Part shown: piece after piece, positions 54,233-62,347 of the stretch | Position numbering within the stretch: position 1 is the first letter of the stretch | Layout: the number at the start of each line of letters is the position of its first letter | Source: Acidimicrobiales bacterium | GTDB taxonomy: Bacteria; Actinomycetota; Acidimicrobiia; Acidimicrobiales; Acidimicrobilacustridaceae | Assembly: GCA_030830565.1 (NCBI GenBank) | Contig: JAURMR010000035.1 | Coordinates: 62,001 to 126,000 of the forward strand | Reading direction: 5' to 3' | DNA length: 64,000 nucleotides | Notes under the pieces: generated by a model | The model's input: only the letters and a program-made list of their open reading frames with translations | Told to the model about the DNA's origin: nothing | Databases searched by the model: none | Position numbers and translations under genes: made by a program

Positions 54233-55266
54233 AGTTTTCACTTTCGCTTCCACTCCTCAAGGATTTCTCGTCCCCCGATCCGTTCCGAGAAACGTTTGAT
54301 CTCGCTCGCATCGCGGAAGAGTCGGGTTTCGACACCGTCACGATCGGCCATCACCACTTCATGCCCGGGAATCTGAGCGATCCACTCACCTTCCTTGCAG
54401 CAGTGGCGGCACGAACCTCAACCGTTCGAGTCGGAACGGGAATCTTCCAACTTCCAATCCACAATCCCGTGCGCGTCGCCGAGCAGGTTGCGACCATCGA
54501 TCAGATTTCTGGTGGACGCGTCACTCTCGGTGTTGGCATGGGTTGGTGGCCTCTTGAATACGACGTGCATGGTTCGAATTTCAAAGAACGCGGTGCACGT
54601 ATGGAAGAAGCCCTCACCATCATGCGATTGGTGTGGCAGAACGAGAACACGGCCTTCGAAGGTCGATTCCACTCGTTCCCCGAACTCACCGTGCATCCAC
54701 GACCTCTGCAATCCCCCAATCCTCCGCTGTGGGTTGCCGGTGTCGCTCCTCCTGCGGTCGACCGTGCTGCGCGCCTTGGCGATTCTTGGATCTGCGGGCC
54801 GGTGCAATCGCTCGCCGCTGCGCTTCGGTGCCTCGATAGTTATCGACCAGCGTGTGCCGCACTCAACAAGCCTGCAGATTGGGTCCTTCGCCGTTACGCC
54901 TGGGTGGGCGAAAGCGATGAACAAGTTCGCAACGAGGTCTTGCCGGTGTATGTCGATGGGCTGATGGTCCACTGGCGAGAGTCGGCCGAAGAGAAAGAAG
55001 AGAAAGAACTCTTCGCTCGTATCGACGCCGGCGAGGACATCACTGCCGAGGACATCGCCGCCGATCGCCTTCTCTGGGGAGATCCCGAACGAGTCATCGG
55101 ACAGATCCGCGACTACGAGGCTGCGACCCAGTGCGACCACGTGCACACCGCCTTCGGGGCAGGTCTGCCCGCAGATACCGGCCAAGCCTCACTCGGCGAT
55201 TTCGAGGACATTGCCGCCATGATTCGCCTGTTTGGGCGTGAGGTCATTCCTGCATTTGAACGATAG
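54229..55266 (+). CDS. Luciferase-like (LLM) oxidoreductase
   Basis: The 345-residue protein starts at GTG in a GTGA overlap with the reductase gene. It carries the LLM pattern: AEESGFDTVTIGHHHFMPG, VRVGTGIFQLPIHNPVRVAEQVATID, ISGGRVTLGVGMGWWPLEY, and LWVAGVAPPAVDRAARLGDSW. It probably uses F420H2 or FMNH2. This is the third LLM gene in the window. It is the last gene of the crotonase/dienoyl reductase operon, so it may act on the same acyl substrate. Confidence 0.85.
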   Translation: MKFSLSLPLLKDFSSPDPFRETFDLARIAEESGFDTVTIGHHHFMPGNLSDPLTFLAAVAARTSTVRVGTGIFQLPIHNPVRVAEQVATIDQISGGRVTLGVGMGWWPLEYDVHGSNFKERGARMEEALTIMRLVWQNENTAFEGRFHSFPELTVHPRPLQSPNPPLWVAGVAPPAVDRAARLGDSWICGPVQSLAAALRCLDSYRPACAALNKPADWVLRRYAWVGESDEQVRNEVLPVYVDGLMVHWRESAEEKEEKELFARIDAGEDITAEDIAADRLLWGDPERVIGQIRDYEAATQCDHVHTAFGAGLPADTGQASLGDFEDIAAMIRLFGREVIPAFER

Positions 55267-55274
55267 TTGTTTGG

Positions 55275-55309
55275 CATAATGTGACCGCCGACACCCACCT
55301 AAAGAAGGA
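55275..55309 (+). promoter_or_regulatory. Possible promoter and Shine-Dalgarno of the SurE-like gene
   Basis: CATAAT at 55275-55280 resembles a -10 box; no -35 with proper spacing is clear (TTGAAC at 55256-55261 is only 13 bases away). AGAAGGAA near 55302-55309 is a strong Shine-Dalgarno site five bases before ATG 55314. Confidence 0.45.
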
Positions 55310-55313
55310 ACCA

Positions 55314-56153
55314 ATGAAGAAGTCCCTGACCCCAACGCGTGCCATCGGCGCCGTCGTTCTTGCTGCGGCGCTCTTCCTTAGCGGCTGCGGAAGTTCGAGC
55401 AGCGATTCCTCGTCAAAGTCTGAGGCAAGTGCCACCACTGCTGCTCCGAAGACACTCAAGATCGTCGTTACGAATGATGACGGTTACGACTCTGAAGGCA
55501 TTAGCGCCATCACTGAAGCGCTCCGAGCGCAGCCGAACGTTGAAGTCACGGTTGTTGCACCGGCAACGCAACAGAGCGGAAAAGGCGGCACCGTAACGGG
55601 AGGCACGCTCACCGCTTCTGACCTCAAGACGAAGGCCGGCTACCCGGTCAAGGCTGTCGCAGGAACACCAGCCGACTCAATTATTTGGGCGCTTGAACAA
55701 AAGGGCATCGCATTCACCCCCGACTTCGTCGTGTCAGGAATCAACGCTGGTGCAAACCTCGGACCTGTTGTTGATATCTCAGGCACCGTTGGTGCTGCTC
55801 GAGCTGCGGTCCAGCGAGGAATCCCAGCAATCGCTGCCAGCAATGGTGCAATTGAAGGTCCCTTTGCTCCCACAGAAGCAGCCAAGGTGGTCATCGACTG
55901 GTTCCAGAAGAACCGAGACGCGATTGCGAATGGAACCATTGACAAGACCCAGGTCTTCAATATGAACGTTCCCACTTGTGCATCAGGTTCGATTCGCGGT
56001 GAGGTCGTCGTTCCGATCTCAACGACCGACGTCTCGTTCCTCAAGAATCAGCCCGACTGCACCTCGACCGCACCAGCTCCGTCGAACGACGTTGGTGCCT
56101 ACATGATCGGCTTCGCTCCGCTGTCAATGCTCAGCGCAAAGCCCGCGGCGTAA
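55314..56153 (+). CDS. SurE-like 5'/3'-nucleotidase, predicted lipoprotein
   Basis: The 279-residue protein starts with MKKSLTPTRA, a hydrophobic stretch and the lipobox LSGC (Cys24), then a Ser-rich linker. From about 47 it is SurE: KIVVTNDDGYDSEGI, VTVVAPATQQSGKG, GTPADSIIWAL, PDFVVSGINAGANLG and DISGTVGAARAAVQRGIPAIAAS. The metal ligands Asp-Asp in TNDDG, Ser in QQSG and Asn in SGINAG are kept. SurE is normally cytoplasmic, so an exported form probably dephosphorylates extracellular nucleotides or polyphosphate. It overlaps the end of rsmI by 23 bases tail to tail. Confidence 0.86.
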   Translation: MKKSLTPTRAIGAVVLAAALFLSGCGSSSSDSSSKSEASATTAAPKTLKIVVTNDDGYDSEGISAITEALRAQPNVEVTVVAPATQQSGKGGTVTGGTLTASDLKTKAGYPVKAVAGTPADSIIWALEQKGIAFTPDFVVSGINAGANLGPVVDISGTVGAARAAVQRGIPAIAASNGAIEGPFAPTEAAKVVIDWFQKNRDAIANGTIDKTQVFNMNVPTCASGSIRGEVVVPISTTDVSFLKNQPDCTSTAPAPSNDVGAYMIGFAPLSMLSAKPAA

Positions 56154-56991
56154 TCGCCAAGTCATAGACGCGGTTTCGAGCGACGCCGAACTGTTCGGCG
56201 ACTTCCGTCGAGGCATCTCGTTTCGAGAGGCCTCGACGGAGCGCTCCCGCGACTGCTTCACGAAGTTGATCATCGGTGGCCTCTGCAGCTGGTGGTGCAC
56301 CATCGAGCACGAGGACATATTCACCGCGCGGATCGACCTCCTCGCAGCGAGCGACTGCTTCGGCAAGTGTGCCTCGCCAGATTTCCTCGTGAAGTTTGGT
56401 CAACTCCCGAGCAACGACGATGCGACGTTCGTCCCCGCACACGTCTGCGAGATCCTTGAGCGTTCGTTCGAGACGATGCGGCGCTTCGAAAAGCACGATC
56501 GTTCGAGGCTCGGGCGAGATTTCACGAAGTCGGCGCGTTCGTTCTGAACCTTTGCGCGGGAGAAACCCTTCGAACACGAACCGCGATGTGGCGAGACCAC
56601 TTGCGACGAGTGCATAAAGCACTGCCGACGGACCAGGAACCACTTCGACAGTGACGCCCGCTGCAATTGCTTGCGCCACCAAGTATTCACCGGGGTCGGA
56701 AACGCCCGGCATTCCGGCGTCGCTCACAAGGACAACAATCTCGCCTCGCTGCACATGGCCGAGAACTCGTTCGGCGGCGTCGCCTTCGGTGTGCTCGTTC
56801 ACGACCACATATGTGGGCGACGCAATCCCAAAGTGCGCAAGCAACCGACCCGTTCGACGCGTGTCTTCACACGCCACCACAGCGGCTTGACCTAATGCTT
56901 CGAGTGCCCGCGGCGAAAGGTCCCCAAGATTCCCGATTGGAGTACCGACGAGAATCAATCGACCGTTCGAGACATGACGTGCATCACTCAT
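56131..56991 (-). CDS. rsmI: 16S rRNA (cytidine-1402-2'-O)-methyltransferase
   Basis: The protein has 286 residues from ATG 56991, overlapping the DUF192 stop (ATGA). It has GRLILVGTPIGNLGDLSPRALEAL, ACEDTRRTGRLL, VLVSDAGMPGVSDPGEYLV and GFLPRKGSERTRRL, the standard RsmI set of the tetrapyrrole methylase superfamily. It 2'-O-methylates C1402 in the 30S decoding centre. In M. tuberculosis the orthologue lies a few genes from metG; here a lipid gene block separates them. Confidence 0.95.
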   Translation of the reverse strand: MSDARHVSNGRLILVGTPIGNLGDLSPRALEALGQAAVVACEDTRRTGRLLAHFGIASPTYVVVNEHTEGDAAERVLGHVQRGEIVVLVSDAGMPGVSDPGEYLVAQAIAAGVTVEVVPGPSAVLYALVASGLATSRFVFEGFLPRKGSERTRRLREISPEPRTIVLFEAPHRLERTLKDLADVCGDERRIVVARELTKLHEEIWRGTLAEAVARCEEVDPRGEYVLVLDGAPPAAEATDDQLREAVAGALRRGLSKRDASTEVAEQFGVARNRVYDLAITPRALR

Positions 56992-57335
56992 CGGACTTCC
57001 AGCCGATCGCCTGGCACAACACCCCAACGAGCGAATGCCCCCGCTTCGGTTTCGATCACTGAACGAGACCGAAAGACAAACGCACCGAGTCGTGTTGGCT
57101 TCATCGTGCTTAGACGAAGAACCACACCCTCAGCATCAAGATGCGCGACATCAATTGGGAACTTCATTCCAAAGGTGTGAACCGATCGTGCTGGCTGCAG
57201 CAACATCGCGCCGTTGATTCCGTCGCGACCGAGCAACCCTCGCCGACGATCTCGTCGAGTTGTCGCCATCTCAAGCGTGGCAAGAACTCGGCCATCGAGA
57301 ACCAGCCAGTTCCCTTCAGCTTCGCTCGACGACAT
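56988..57335 (-). CDS. DUF192 family protein
   Basis: The protein has 115 residues from ATG 57335. The family pattern is visible: EMATTRRDRRRGLLGRDGINGAMLL, SVHTFGMKFPIDVAHLDAEGVVL and GAFARWGVVPGDRLE. Function is unknown; structures show a small beta-barrel. Family members are often exported, but no signal peptide is seen here. It overlaps rsmI by four bases and lies 19 bases after ychF, so the three are probably one operon. Confidence 0.86.
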   Translation of the reverse strand: MSSSEAEGNWLVLDGRVLATLEMATTRRDRRRGLLGRDGINGAMLLQPARSVHTFGMKFPIDVAHLDAEGVVLRLSTMKPTRLGAFVFRSRSVIETEAGAFARWGVVPGDRLEVR

Positions 57336-57354
57336 GGCTTCGATGCTACGAGCC

Positions 57355-58431
57355 TCAGACGTTGAAGCGGAACTCCATGACATCACCGTCGACCGGTTGA
57401 TACTCCTTGCCTTCAACACGGAGAATTCCTGCGTCTCGGGCCTTTGACCACGAGCCAACCTCGAGCAATTCGTCCCAGTGGATGACTTCAGCGCGAATGA
57501 AGCCTCGTTCGAAATCGGTATGAATCACCCCGGCGCACTGCGGCGCCTTGTACCCCGCTCGGAACGTCCAGGCCCGTGTTTCCTTCTCGCCGGTCGTGAA
57601 GTACGTCCGCAAGCCAAGCATCCGGTAGGCCGCATGGAGGAACCGGGGAAGGGCACCCTCGCCGAGTCCGAGTCCTTCGAGCATTTCGACTCGCTCTTCA
57701 GCATCGAGCATTGCTGCTTCAGCTTCGAGTTGAACACACATGCCGATGACCTCGCCGTGGCCGCCAAACTCTTCAATGACCGGTGCGGTCTTTTCATCAA
57801 TGCGATCGAGATCGTTTTCGCTGACATTCACAATCGCAAGCACGGGCTTGTTCGTGAGCAGGAAATAGCTCTTAATGAGGTCGCGAGATTCCGCATCGAG
57901 ATCGCTCCGGTAGATCGGGGTACCTTCCGAGAGGATTTCGAGTGCCTTGCCGAGCGCCTCGACCTCGTCGGCAATGAAACGATCTTGTTTCGCAGCCTTC
58001 CGTCGCTTCTCGATCTGAGTTTCAACCGTTTCAAGATCCGCGAGTGCAAGTTCGGTTTCAACAATACGAAGGTGCTCAAGCGGATCGGAAGGACCGGGAA
58101 CATCGTCGTCCTCGAACGCTCGAAGTACGAAAACGATCGCATCGGATTCGCGAATATTCGCGAGGAACTTGTTGCCGAGGCCTTCACCGGTACTTGCGCC
58201 TTCGACGAGACCGCCGATGTCGACAAACTGCACACTCGCCGGGATCACCGACTTGGTATTGCTCATGATGGAGAGCTTTTCCAAGCGATGGTCAGGCACC
58301 TTGGCCACACCAACGTTGGGGTCCTTGGTGGCGAAGGCATAGGGCGCAGCGAGTGCGCCGCCTCCGGCGAGAGCGTTATAGAGCGAGGACTTGCCTGCAT
58401 TTGGGAGACCAACGAACCCGAACTTTTCCAT
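57355..58431 (-). CDS. ychF: Redox-regulated ATPase YchF
   Basis: The 358-residue protein is an Obg-related P-loop protein that prefers ATP. It has GLPNAGKSSLYNAL at the N-terminus, VQFVDIGGLVEGASTGEGLGNKFL, the NxxE specificity motif in VNVSEND, and a C-terminal TGS domain with YFTTGEKETRAWTFRAG and FIRAEVI. It binds the ribosome and responds to oxidative stress. It leads the run with the DUF192 and rsmI genes. Confidence 0.96.
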   Translation of the reverse strand: MEKFGFVGLPNAGKSSLYNALAGGGALAAPYAFATKDPNVGVAKVPDHRLEKLSIMSNTKSVIPASVQFVDIGGLVEGASTGEGLGNKFLANIRESDAIVFVLRAFEDDDVPGPSDPLEHLRIVETELALADLETVETQIEKRRKAAKQDRFIADEVEALGKALEILSEGTPIYRSDLDAESRDLIKSYFLLTNKPVLAIVNVSENDLDRIDEKTAPVIEEFGGHGEVIGMCVQLEAEAAMLDAEERVEMLEGLGLGEGALPRFLHAAYRMLGLRTYFTTGEKETRAWTFRAGYKAPQCAGVIHTDFERGFIRAEVIHWDELLEVGSWSKARDAGILRVEGKEYQPVDGDVMEFRFNV

Positions 58432-58491
58432 GAGGATCGCAGGCTACATGGCCCCCACCGCCTCAAATCTCTGTCGAATCAGCCTCGGTGA

Positions 58492-58522
58492 TTGGTCCCC
58501 CGCACCCCCTTGGGCCTAAGAT
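58492..58522 (+). promoter_or_regulatory. Possible promoter of the bL37 gene
   Basis: TTGGTC (58492-58497) and TAAGAT (58517-58522) are 19 bases apart. The -10 box ends nine bases before ATG 58532, so the transcript would be leaderless or nearly so; no Shine-Dalgarno site is present. Confidence 0.45.
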
Positions 58523-58531
58523 TTCGCCCCT

Positions 58532-58618
58532 ATGTCAAAGCGAACCTCAAAGCGCCGCACGAATGCCCGTCGCAAGCCGGCCAACCACGGCACTAAGCCC
58601 AACGCCGGCCGCGGCTGA
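58532..58618 (+). CDS. 50S ribosomal protein bL37
   Basis: The 28-residue protein begins MSKRTSKRRTNARRKPANHG and ends TKPNAGRG. The basic N-terminus and the ANHGTKPNA end match mycobacterial bL37, a tiny 50S protein identified in ribosome structures. It lies between ychF (divergent) and queF, 35 bases before the latter's start. It is easily missed because of its length. Confidence 0.82.
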   Translation: MSKRTSKRRTNARRKPANHGTKPNAGRG

Positions 58619-58653
58619 TCTAACCCGCCGCCGTTCGGCCGCGCTCTTTTCCC

Positions 58654-59004
58654 GTGCCCAGCCAGCCTTCCAAGGAACTCATCACCGTCCCGAACCCCGA
58701 AAAGGGTCGTGACTACGAGATCCTGTGCGAAACCGATGAACTGACCTGCTTGTGTCCCGTAACAGGCCAGCCGGACTTCGCAACCGTTCGCATCACCTAT
58801 GTGCCCGATGAATTTCTTGTTGAGCTCAAGAGCCTGAAGATGTACATCTGGTCCTTCCGTGACGAAGGCGCGTTCCACGAGGCCGTCACGAACACCATCC
58901 TCGACGATCTCGTGCGTGAACTCTCACCGCGACGAATGACCGTTGAAACCGTGTGGAAAGTGCGTGGCGGGGTTCTCACCACCGTCACAGCATCACACCC
59001 CTAA
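58654..59004 (+). CDS. queF: NADPH-dependent 7-cyano-7-deazaguanine reductase
   Basis: The 116-residue protein starts at GTG. It is the short type of QueF: nucleophile Cys34 in [16 protein letters not shown], Asp41 nearby, the [20 protein letters not shown] segment with Glu58 and His75 for substrate and NADPH binding. It reduces preQ0 to preQ1 for queuosine in tRNA. No other queuosine gene is in the window. It converges with the SGNH gene. Confidence 0.95.
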   Translation: MPSQPSKELITVPNPEKGRDYEILCETDELTCLCPVTGQPDFATVRITYVPDEFLVELKSLKMYIWSFRDEGAFHEAVTNTILDDLVRELSPRRMTVETVWKVRGGVLTTVTASHP

Positions 59005-59034
59005 ATAGAACCTCAAGATCCCGAGAGGGCGCGA

Positions 59035-60156
59035 CTATTCCGCCCCGGGCATATTCGGGGGCACTTCTGTGCGCTCAACCACGCTTGCTGGAGGTGCTTG
59101 CGACGGCGGCGGCGTGACGTTCCCTGCGGAAAGATCGACCAATTTTCCGATTCGATCGATAACGGCCCACGACAGACGGTCGCCACCGACTGTCGAAAGG
59201 TGCACATTGTCCTTCTGACGCATACCTCGAACAACACCGTCGGCGTTCGGAAGGTTTGCCGCGAAGACGTAGTTCGTATCGGAGAAGAACGGCCACGTAT
59301 CGAAGTACTGAATCCACGGACGCGTCTGCGCTTCAGACCAGTAGATGTAATTCAGCTGGTCCATTCCGTGAGTCTTTGTGCCTGGACCCATTGGTGGGGG
59401 GCCACACCAGATCGTGATGCGATTGTTCTCTGGCGCCTTCAGCAAGTCCATGGTCGCAGCGACTCGACGCCGATATTCGATCATCCACGGTTCGGAATAT
59501 CGCTGGAGTGCTTTGCCACTGGCGTCAACCATGTTCTGCCCATCATTGGCGCCAAACATGATGACCAGAATCGACGGATTCGTGGGAAGCACGTCTTTCA
59601 CAAGGTGCTCAGGCCAGTTGTAGTAATCGGGCCGAGCGAGACCTGTAGAGACGTGGAAGTCCAACGTCGGCGTGAAGATTCCCGTCGACTGCGTGATGCG
59701 CTGGAAGGACGTTCCGAACGTCTGCGTAATGGAGTCGCCACCCACCCAAATCTTCATCGGCTCTGCGGGAGTCGGCGCCACGAGTTCGGGAACCTTCTGT
59801 GCGGCTTCAGCAGCGGCGGCACTCTCGGCCTCGGCTTGCTGGCGCAACAACTCCTCGACATCAATCTTTGTTCCTTGGTTCTTCCCAAGTGCATCATCAA
59901 TCGTGTTGCGGAAGAAATTGATTTGAAAAGTGTCGGTCACCGCAGCGACAGTCTTCGCAATCTCATTGCGCCAGCCGTCGCCCTTTGCATTGCTCTTCCG
60001 CAATGTTGAATCAGCGTTGAGTAGTCCGGCCACACAAAATGCCAGCAAAATCACAACAAGAATCAGCCCTGCCGGCATTGTCCCTTCGCGGCGTGGACGG
60101 AATGGTTCGAAGAGGCTGCGCCAATTGAACGGCGACTTCCTTTGCTGACGACTCAT
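59035..60156 (-). CDS. SGNH-hydrolase protein of the DUF459 type, membrane anchored
   Basis: The protein has 373 residues from ATG 60156. A basic N-terminus and one transmembrane helix (about 28-47) are followed by a coiled-coil-like Glu/Ala stretch (about 105-125), then an SGNH domain: block I IWVGGDSITQTFG, block III FGANDGQN and the catalytic Asp-His in KDNVHLSTVGG. The tail is Pro-rich. It follows the MBOAT gene by 13 bases, the pairing of an acyl-transfer membrane protein with an extracytoplasmic SGNH partner seen in AlgI/AlgJ and PatA/PatB systems. It should transfer or remove acyl groups on a surface glycan. Confidence 0.82.
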   Translation of the reverse strand: MSRQQRKSPFNWRSLFEPFRPRREGTMPAGLILVVILLAFCVAGLLNADSTLRKSNAKGDGWRNEIAKTVAAVTDTFQINFFRNTIDDALGKNQGTKIDVEELLRQQAEAESAAAAEAAQKVPELVAPTPAEPMKIWVGGDSITQTFGTSFQRITQSTGIFTPTLDFHVSTGLARPDYYNWPEHLVKDVLPTNPSILVIMFGANDGQNMVDASGKALQRYSEPWMIEYRRRVAATMDLLKAPENNRITIWCGPPPMGPGTKTHGMDQLNYIYWSEAQTRPWIQYFDTWPFFSDTNYVFAANLPNADGVVRGMRQKDNVHLSTVGGDRLSWAVIDRIGKLVDLSAGNVTPPPSQAPPASVVERTEVPPNMPGAE

Positions 60157-60169
60157 CGGTGGCACCCCA

Positions 60170-61606
60170 TCAGAATTGGAAGTAAATGAATGGCGCGATC
60201 CCCTCGGGACCAAGCGCATCGACGAGGACAAGTCCACCAGCAAGCGCCGCGGTTTGCAGGGCAGGAGCCCAAGTCGCAAACCACACTTCTGCCTTCTGCG
60301 GGAACCGGGGTGGAACGAATTGAGAAGCAATGCTCGCCACGATGACGATCACGAGCAGGAGGCTCACTCCGGCATCGGAGCCGCCTGAGGCGAAAAGGCG
60401 ACCGAGGAGGGTGAACGCGCCGTCAATCGACTGAGCCCTGAAGAAGACCCACGCCAGACACACCACGTTGAAGACGAGGAACCACTGCATCGCTTTCACC
60501 AAATGCGGCGGCAGTCCCAACTCGTGACCCTTCCACTTTCCACGGACAATTCGTTCGGCAACGAGGTATCCACCGTGAATCGCACCCCAAACAACGAAGG
60601 TCCAATTCGCGCCATGCCAAAGACCGCCGATGATCATGACCAAGAACAAGTTCCGGTACATCATCGCCTTCGAGCCGCGATTTCCGCCCAACGGGATGTA
60701 GAGGTAGTCGCGTAGCCAACGCGACAACGTCATATGCCATCGGTTCCAGAAGTCTTGGAGCGTCACTGCGATATACGGCGAATCAAAGTTCTGCGGGAAG
60801 CGGATGCCCAGAAGCAATGCGATACCAATTGCAATATCGGTGTAACCACTGAAATCTGCGTAGATCTGCACGGCGTAGGCATAAATCGCCATAAGGACCG
60901 CTAATGATCCGTACGCATCGGGATTCGCAAAGACGGGATCGACGATCTGCGTGGCCAAGAAGCTTGAAATCACAACCTTCTTGAACATGCCGCGAAAAAT
61001 GAGCATGAACGCTTCGCCCGATCGCACGTAACGCGGATCTGGTTCCTCATCGAGCTGCGGAGCGAACTCACTCGCTCGCACAATCGGGCCAGCAACGAGG
61101 TGAGCGAAGAACGACAGGTACACCGCGAAATCAAGAATGTTGAGAGGTTTGCGCCATTGGCCGCGACCAATATCGATCACATAGCTGATCGCCTGAAACG
61201 TAAAGAAAGAAATTCCTACTGGAAGGATGATGTTGAGCAGCGGAGTGTCGACGGAAATGCCGATCGAGCGCATCTTGTCGGTGATGGTCGAAATGAAGAA
61301 ATCGAAATACTTGAAATAACCGAGAATGCCGAGATTGACGATGACGGCGATGCGAACAAGCCATCTGCTTGCGTTCGTACGTTCGCCGTCAGGAGTCAGT
61401 GCCTTGTAGACGACCAACCCTAGGAACCAGTTGATCCCGATGCTCAACAACAACAACGTCAGGTAGTTCCAGTCCCACCACCCGTAGAAAACACAACTCG
61501 CAGCGAGGATGAACCATCGCCATGCGATCTTGTGGGGTCGAAGCAGCCAACTTCCGGTGAACACCACCAAGAAGAAGACCGCGAAATCGACGGTGGGGAA
61601 AAGCAT
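60170..61606 (-). CDS. MBOAT family O-acyltransferase (AlgI-like)
   Basis: The protein has 478 residues from ATG 61606, with about ten or more hydrophobic segments. Family signatures are LGYFKYFDFF, LPVGISFFTFQAISYVID, FWNRWHMTLSRWLRDYLYIPLGG and IGGLWHGANWTFVVWG; the His of GLWHG is the expected catalytic residue and the WHMTL His is also conserved. It should move acyl groups across the membrane for O-acetylation of an exopolysaccharide or cell-wall polymer. It is coexpressed with the DUF459 SGNH gene. The frame open to 61684 is not used. Confidence 0.9.
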   Translation of the reverse strand: MLFPTVDFAVFFLVVFTGSWLLRPHKIAWRWFILAASCVFYGWWDWNYLTLLLLSIGINWFLGLVVYKALTPDGERTNASRWLVRIAVIVNLGILGYFKYFDFFISTITDKMRSIGISVDTPLLNIILPVGISFFTFQAISYVIDIGRGQWRKPLNILDFAVYLSFFAHLVAGPIVRASEFAPQLDEEPDPRYVRSGEAFMLIFRGMFKKVVISSFLATQIVDPVFANPDAYGSLAVLMAIYAYAVQIYADFSGYTDIAIGIALLLGIRFPQNFDSPYIAVTLQDFWNRWHMTLSRWLRDYLYIPLGGNRGSKAMMYRNLFLVMIIGGLWHGANWTFVVWGAIHGGYLVAERIVRGKWKGHELGLPPHLVKAMQWFLVFNVVCLAWVFFRAQSIDGAFTLLGRLFASGGSDAGVSLLLVIVIVASIASQFVPPRFPQKAEVWFATWAPALQTAALAGGLVLVDALGPEGIAPFIYFQF

Positions 61607-61715
61607 GGATGGGTTTCCCGGGTGGCTGGAGCGACAAAAGAGTAAGACCGAAACTACCGCAGCCCTCAACGAAGTTCGGGTCATACGCCCTGTCGCCGAC
61701 CGGTAGGGTCAGACC

Positions 61716-62318
61716 GTGCTTGATCATGTGTTTACCGATGCCATCGGCGCGCTACGCGACGCCTTCGAGGGAGCGTTGCTTGAACGCCAAGCCTTCGAAG
61801 AGCGCTTCAACATGGACATGCTCTTGGGAGACATGACCTGGGAAACGACCTACGGCCTTCCCGGTGAGGGCGTCCCACCACGCGTCCAGGCCGATCTCAC
61901 CCTCACATGGCCGACATGGGCCCAAACCGCCTACCGGTCCTGGTACATCGGCGAGAACCTCGACGAAGCTCCGCGGATTGATATCGAACTTGTCCTCAGG
62001 GTCCAGCGTCTCTCGGCTGCACCCGACCCTGCAGTCCTTATCGGGGCGCTTCCAGATTTCAGCCCGCCGATTGGGAACGATCGCCTCGAACGGTCTGGCC
62101 CCACCGTCGAGACAATTTTTGCTTCAGCCTTTGATCAGCCTGAATACGCGATCGAAGTTAGTTACGAAGGCAGTTATGAAGTCGACGAAGCCACCTTGGC
62201 CGACGGCACGCGACTCGACGACAACGTCGGAGCTATGGGCGGATGGATTTCCGCAATCCTGGTGAAGGTCGGGGATCTTCCGTGGAATTTTCTCCCCCCA
62301 CTTGACCAACCGGAGTAA
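61716..62318 (+). CDS. Hypothetical protein
   Basis: I do not recognise this 200-residue protein, which starts at GTG. It has an N-terminal helix (VFTDAIGALRDAFEGALLERQAF), an aromatic and acidic centre with LTLTWPTWAQTAYRSWYIGE, and a strand-rich C-terminal half ending DLPWNFLPPL. It is acidic overall and has no signal peptide or membrane helix. It is divergent from the MBOAT gene and converges with the dienoyl-CoA isomerase gene. Codon pattern and length support a real gene. Confidence 0.62.
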   Translation: MLDHVFTDAIGALRDAFEGALLERQAFEERFNMDMLLGDMTWETTYGLPGEGVPPRVQADLTLTWPTWAQTAYRSWYIGENLDEAPRIDIELVLRVQRLSAAPDPAVLIGALPDFSPPIGNDRLERSGPTVETIFASAFDQPEYAIEVSYEGSYEVDEATLADGTRLDDNVGAMGGWISAILVKVGDLPWNFLPPLDQPE

Positions 62319-62347
62319 ATCGTTTCCGGTCGTTACACGGACAAACA

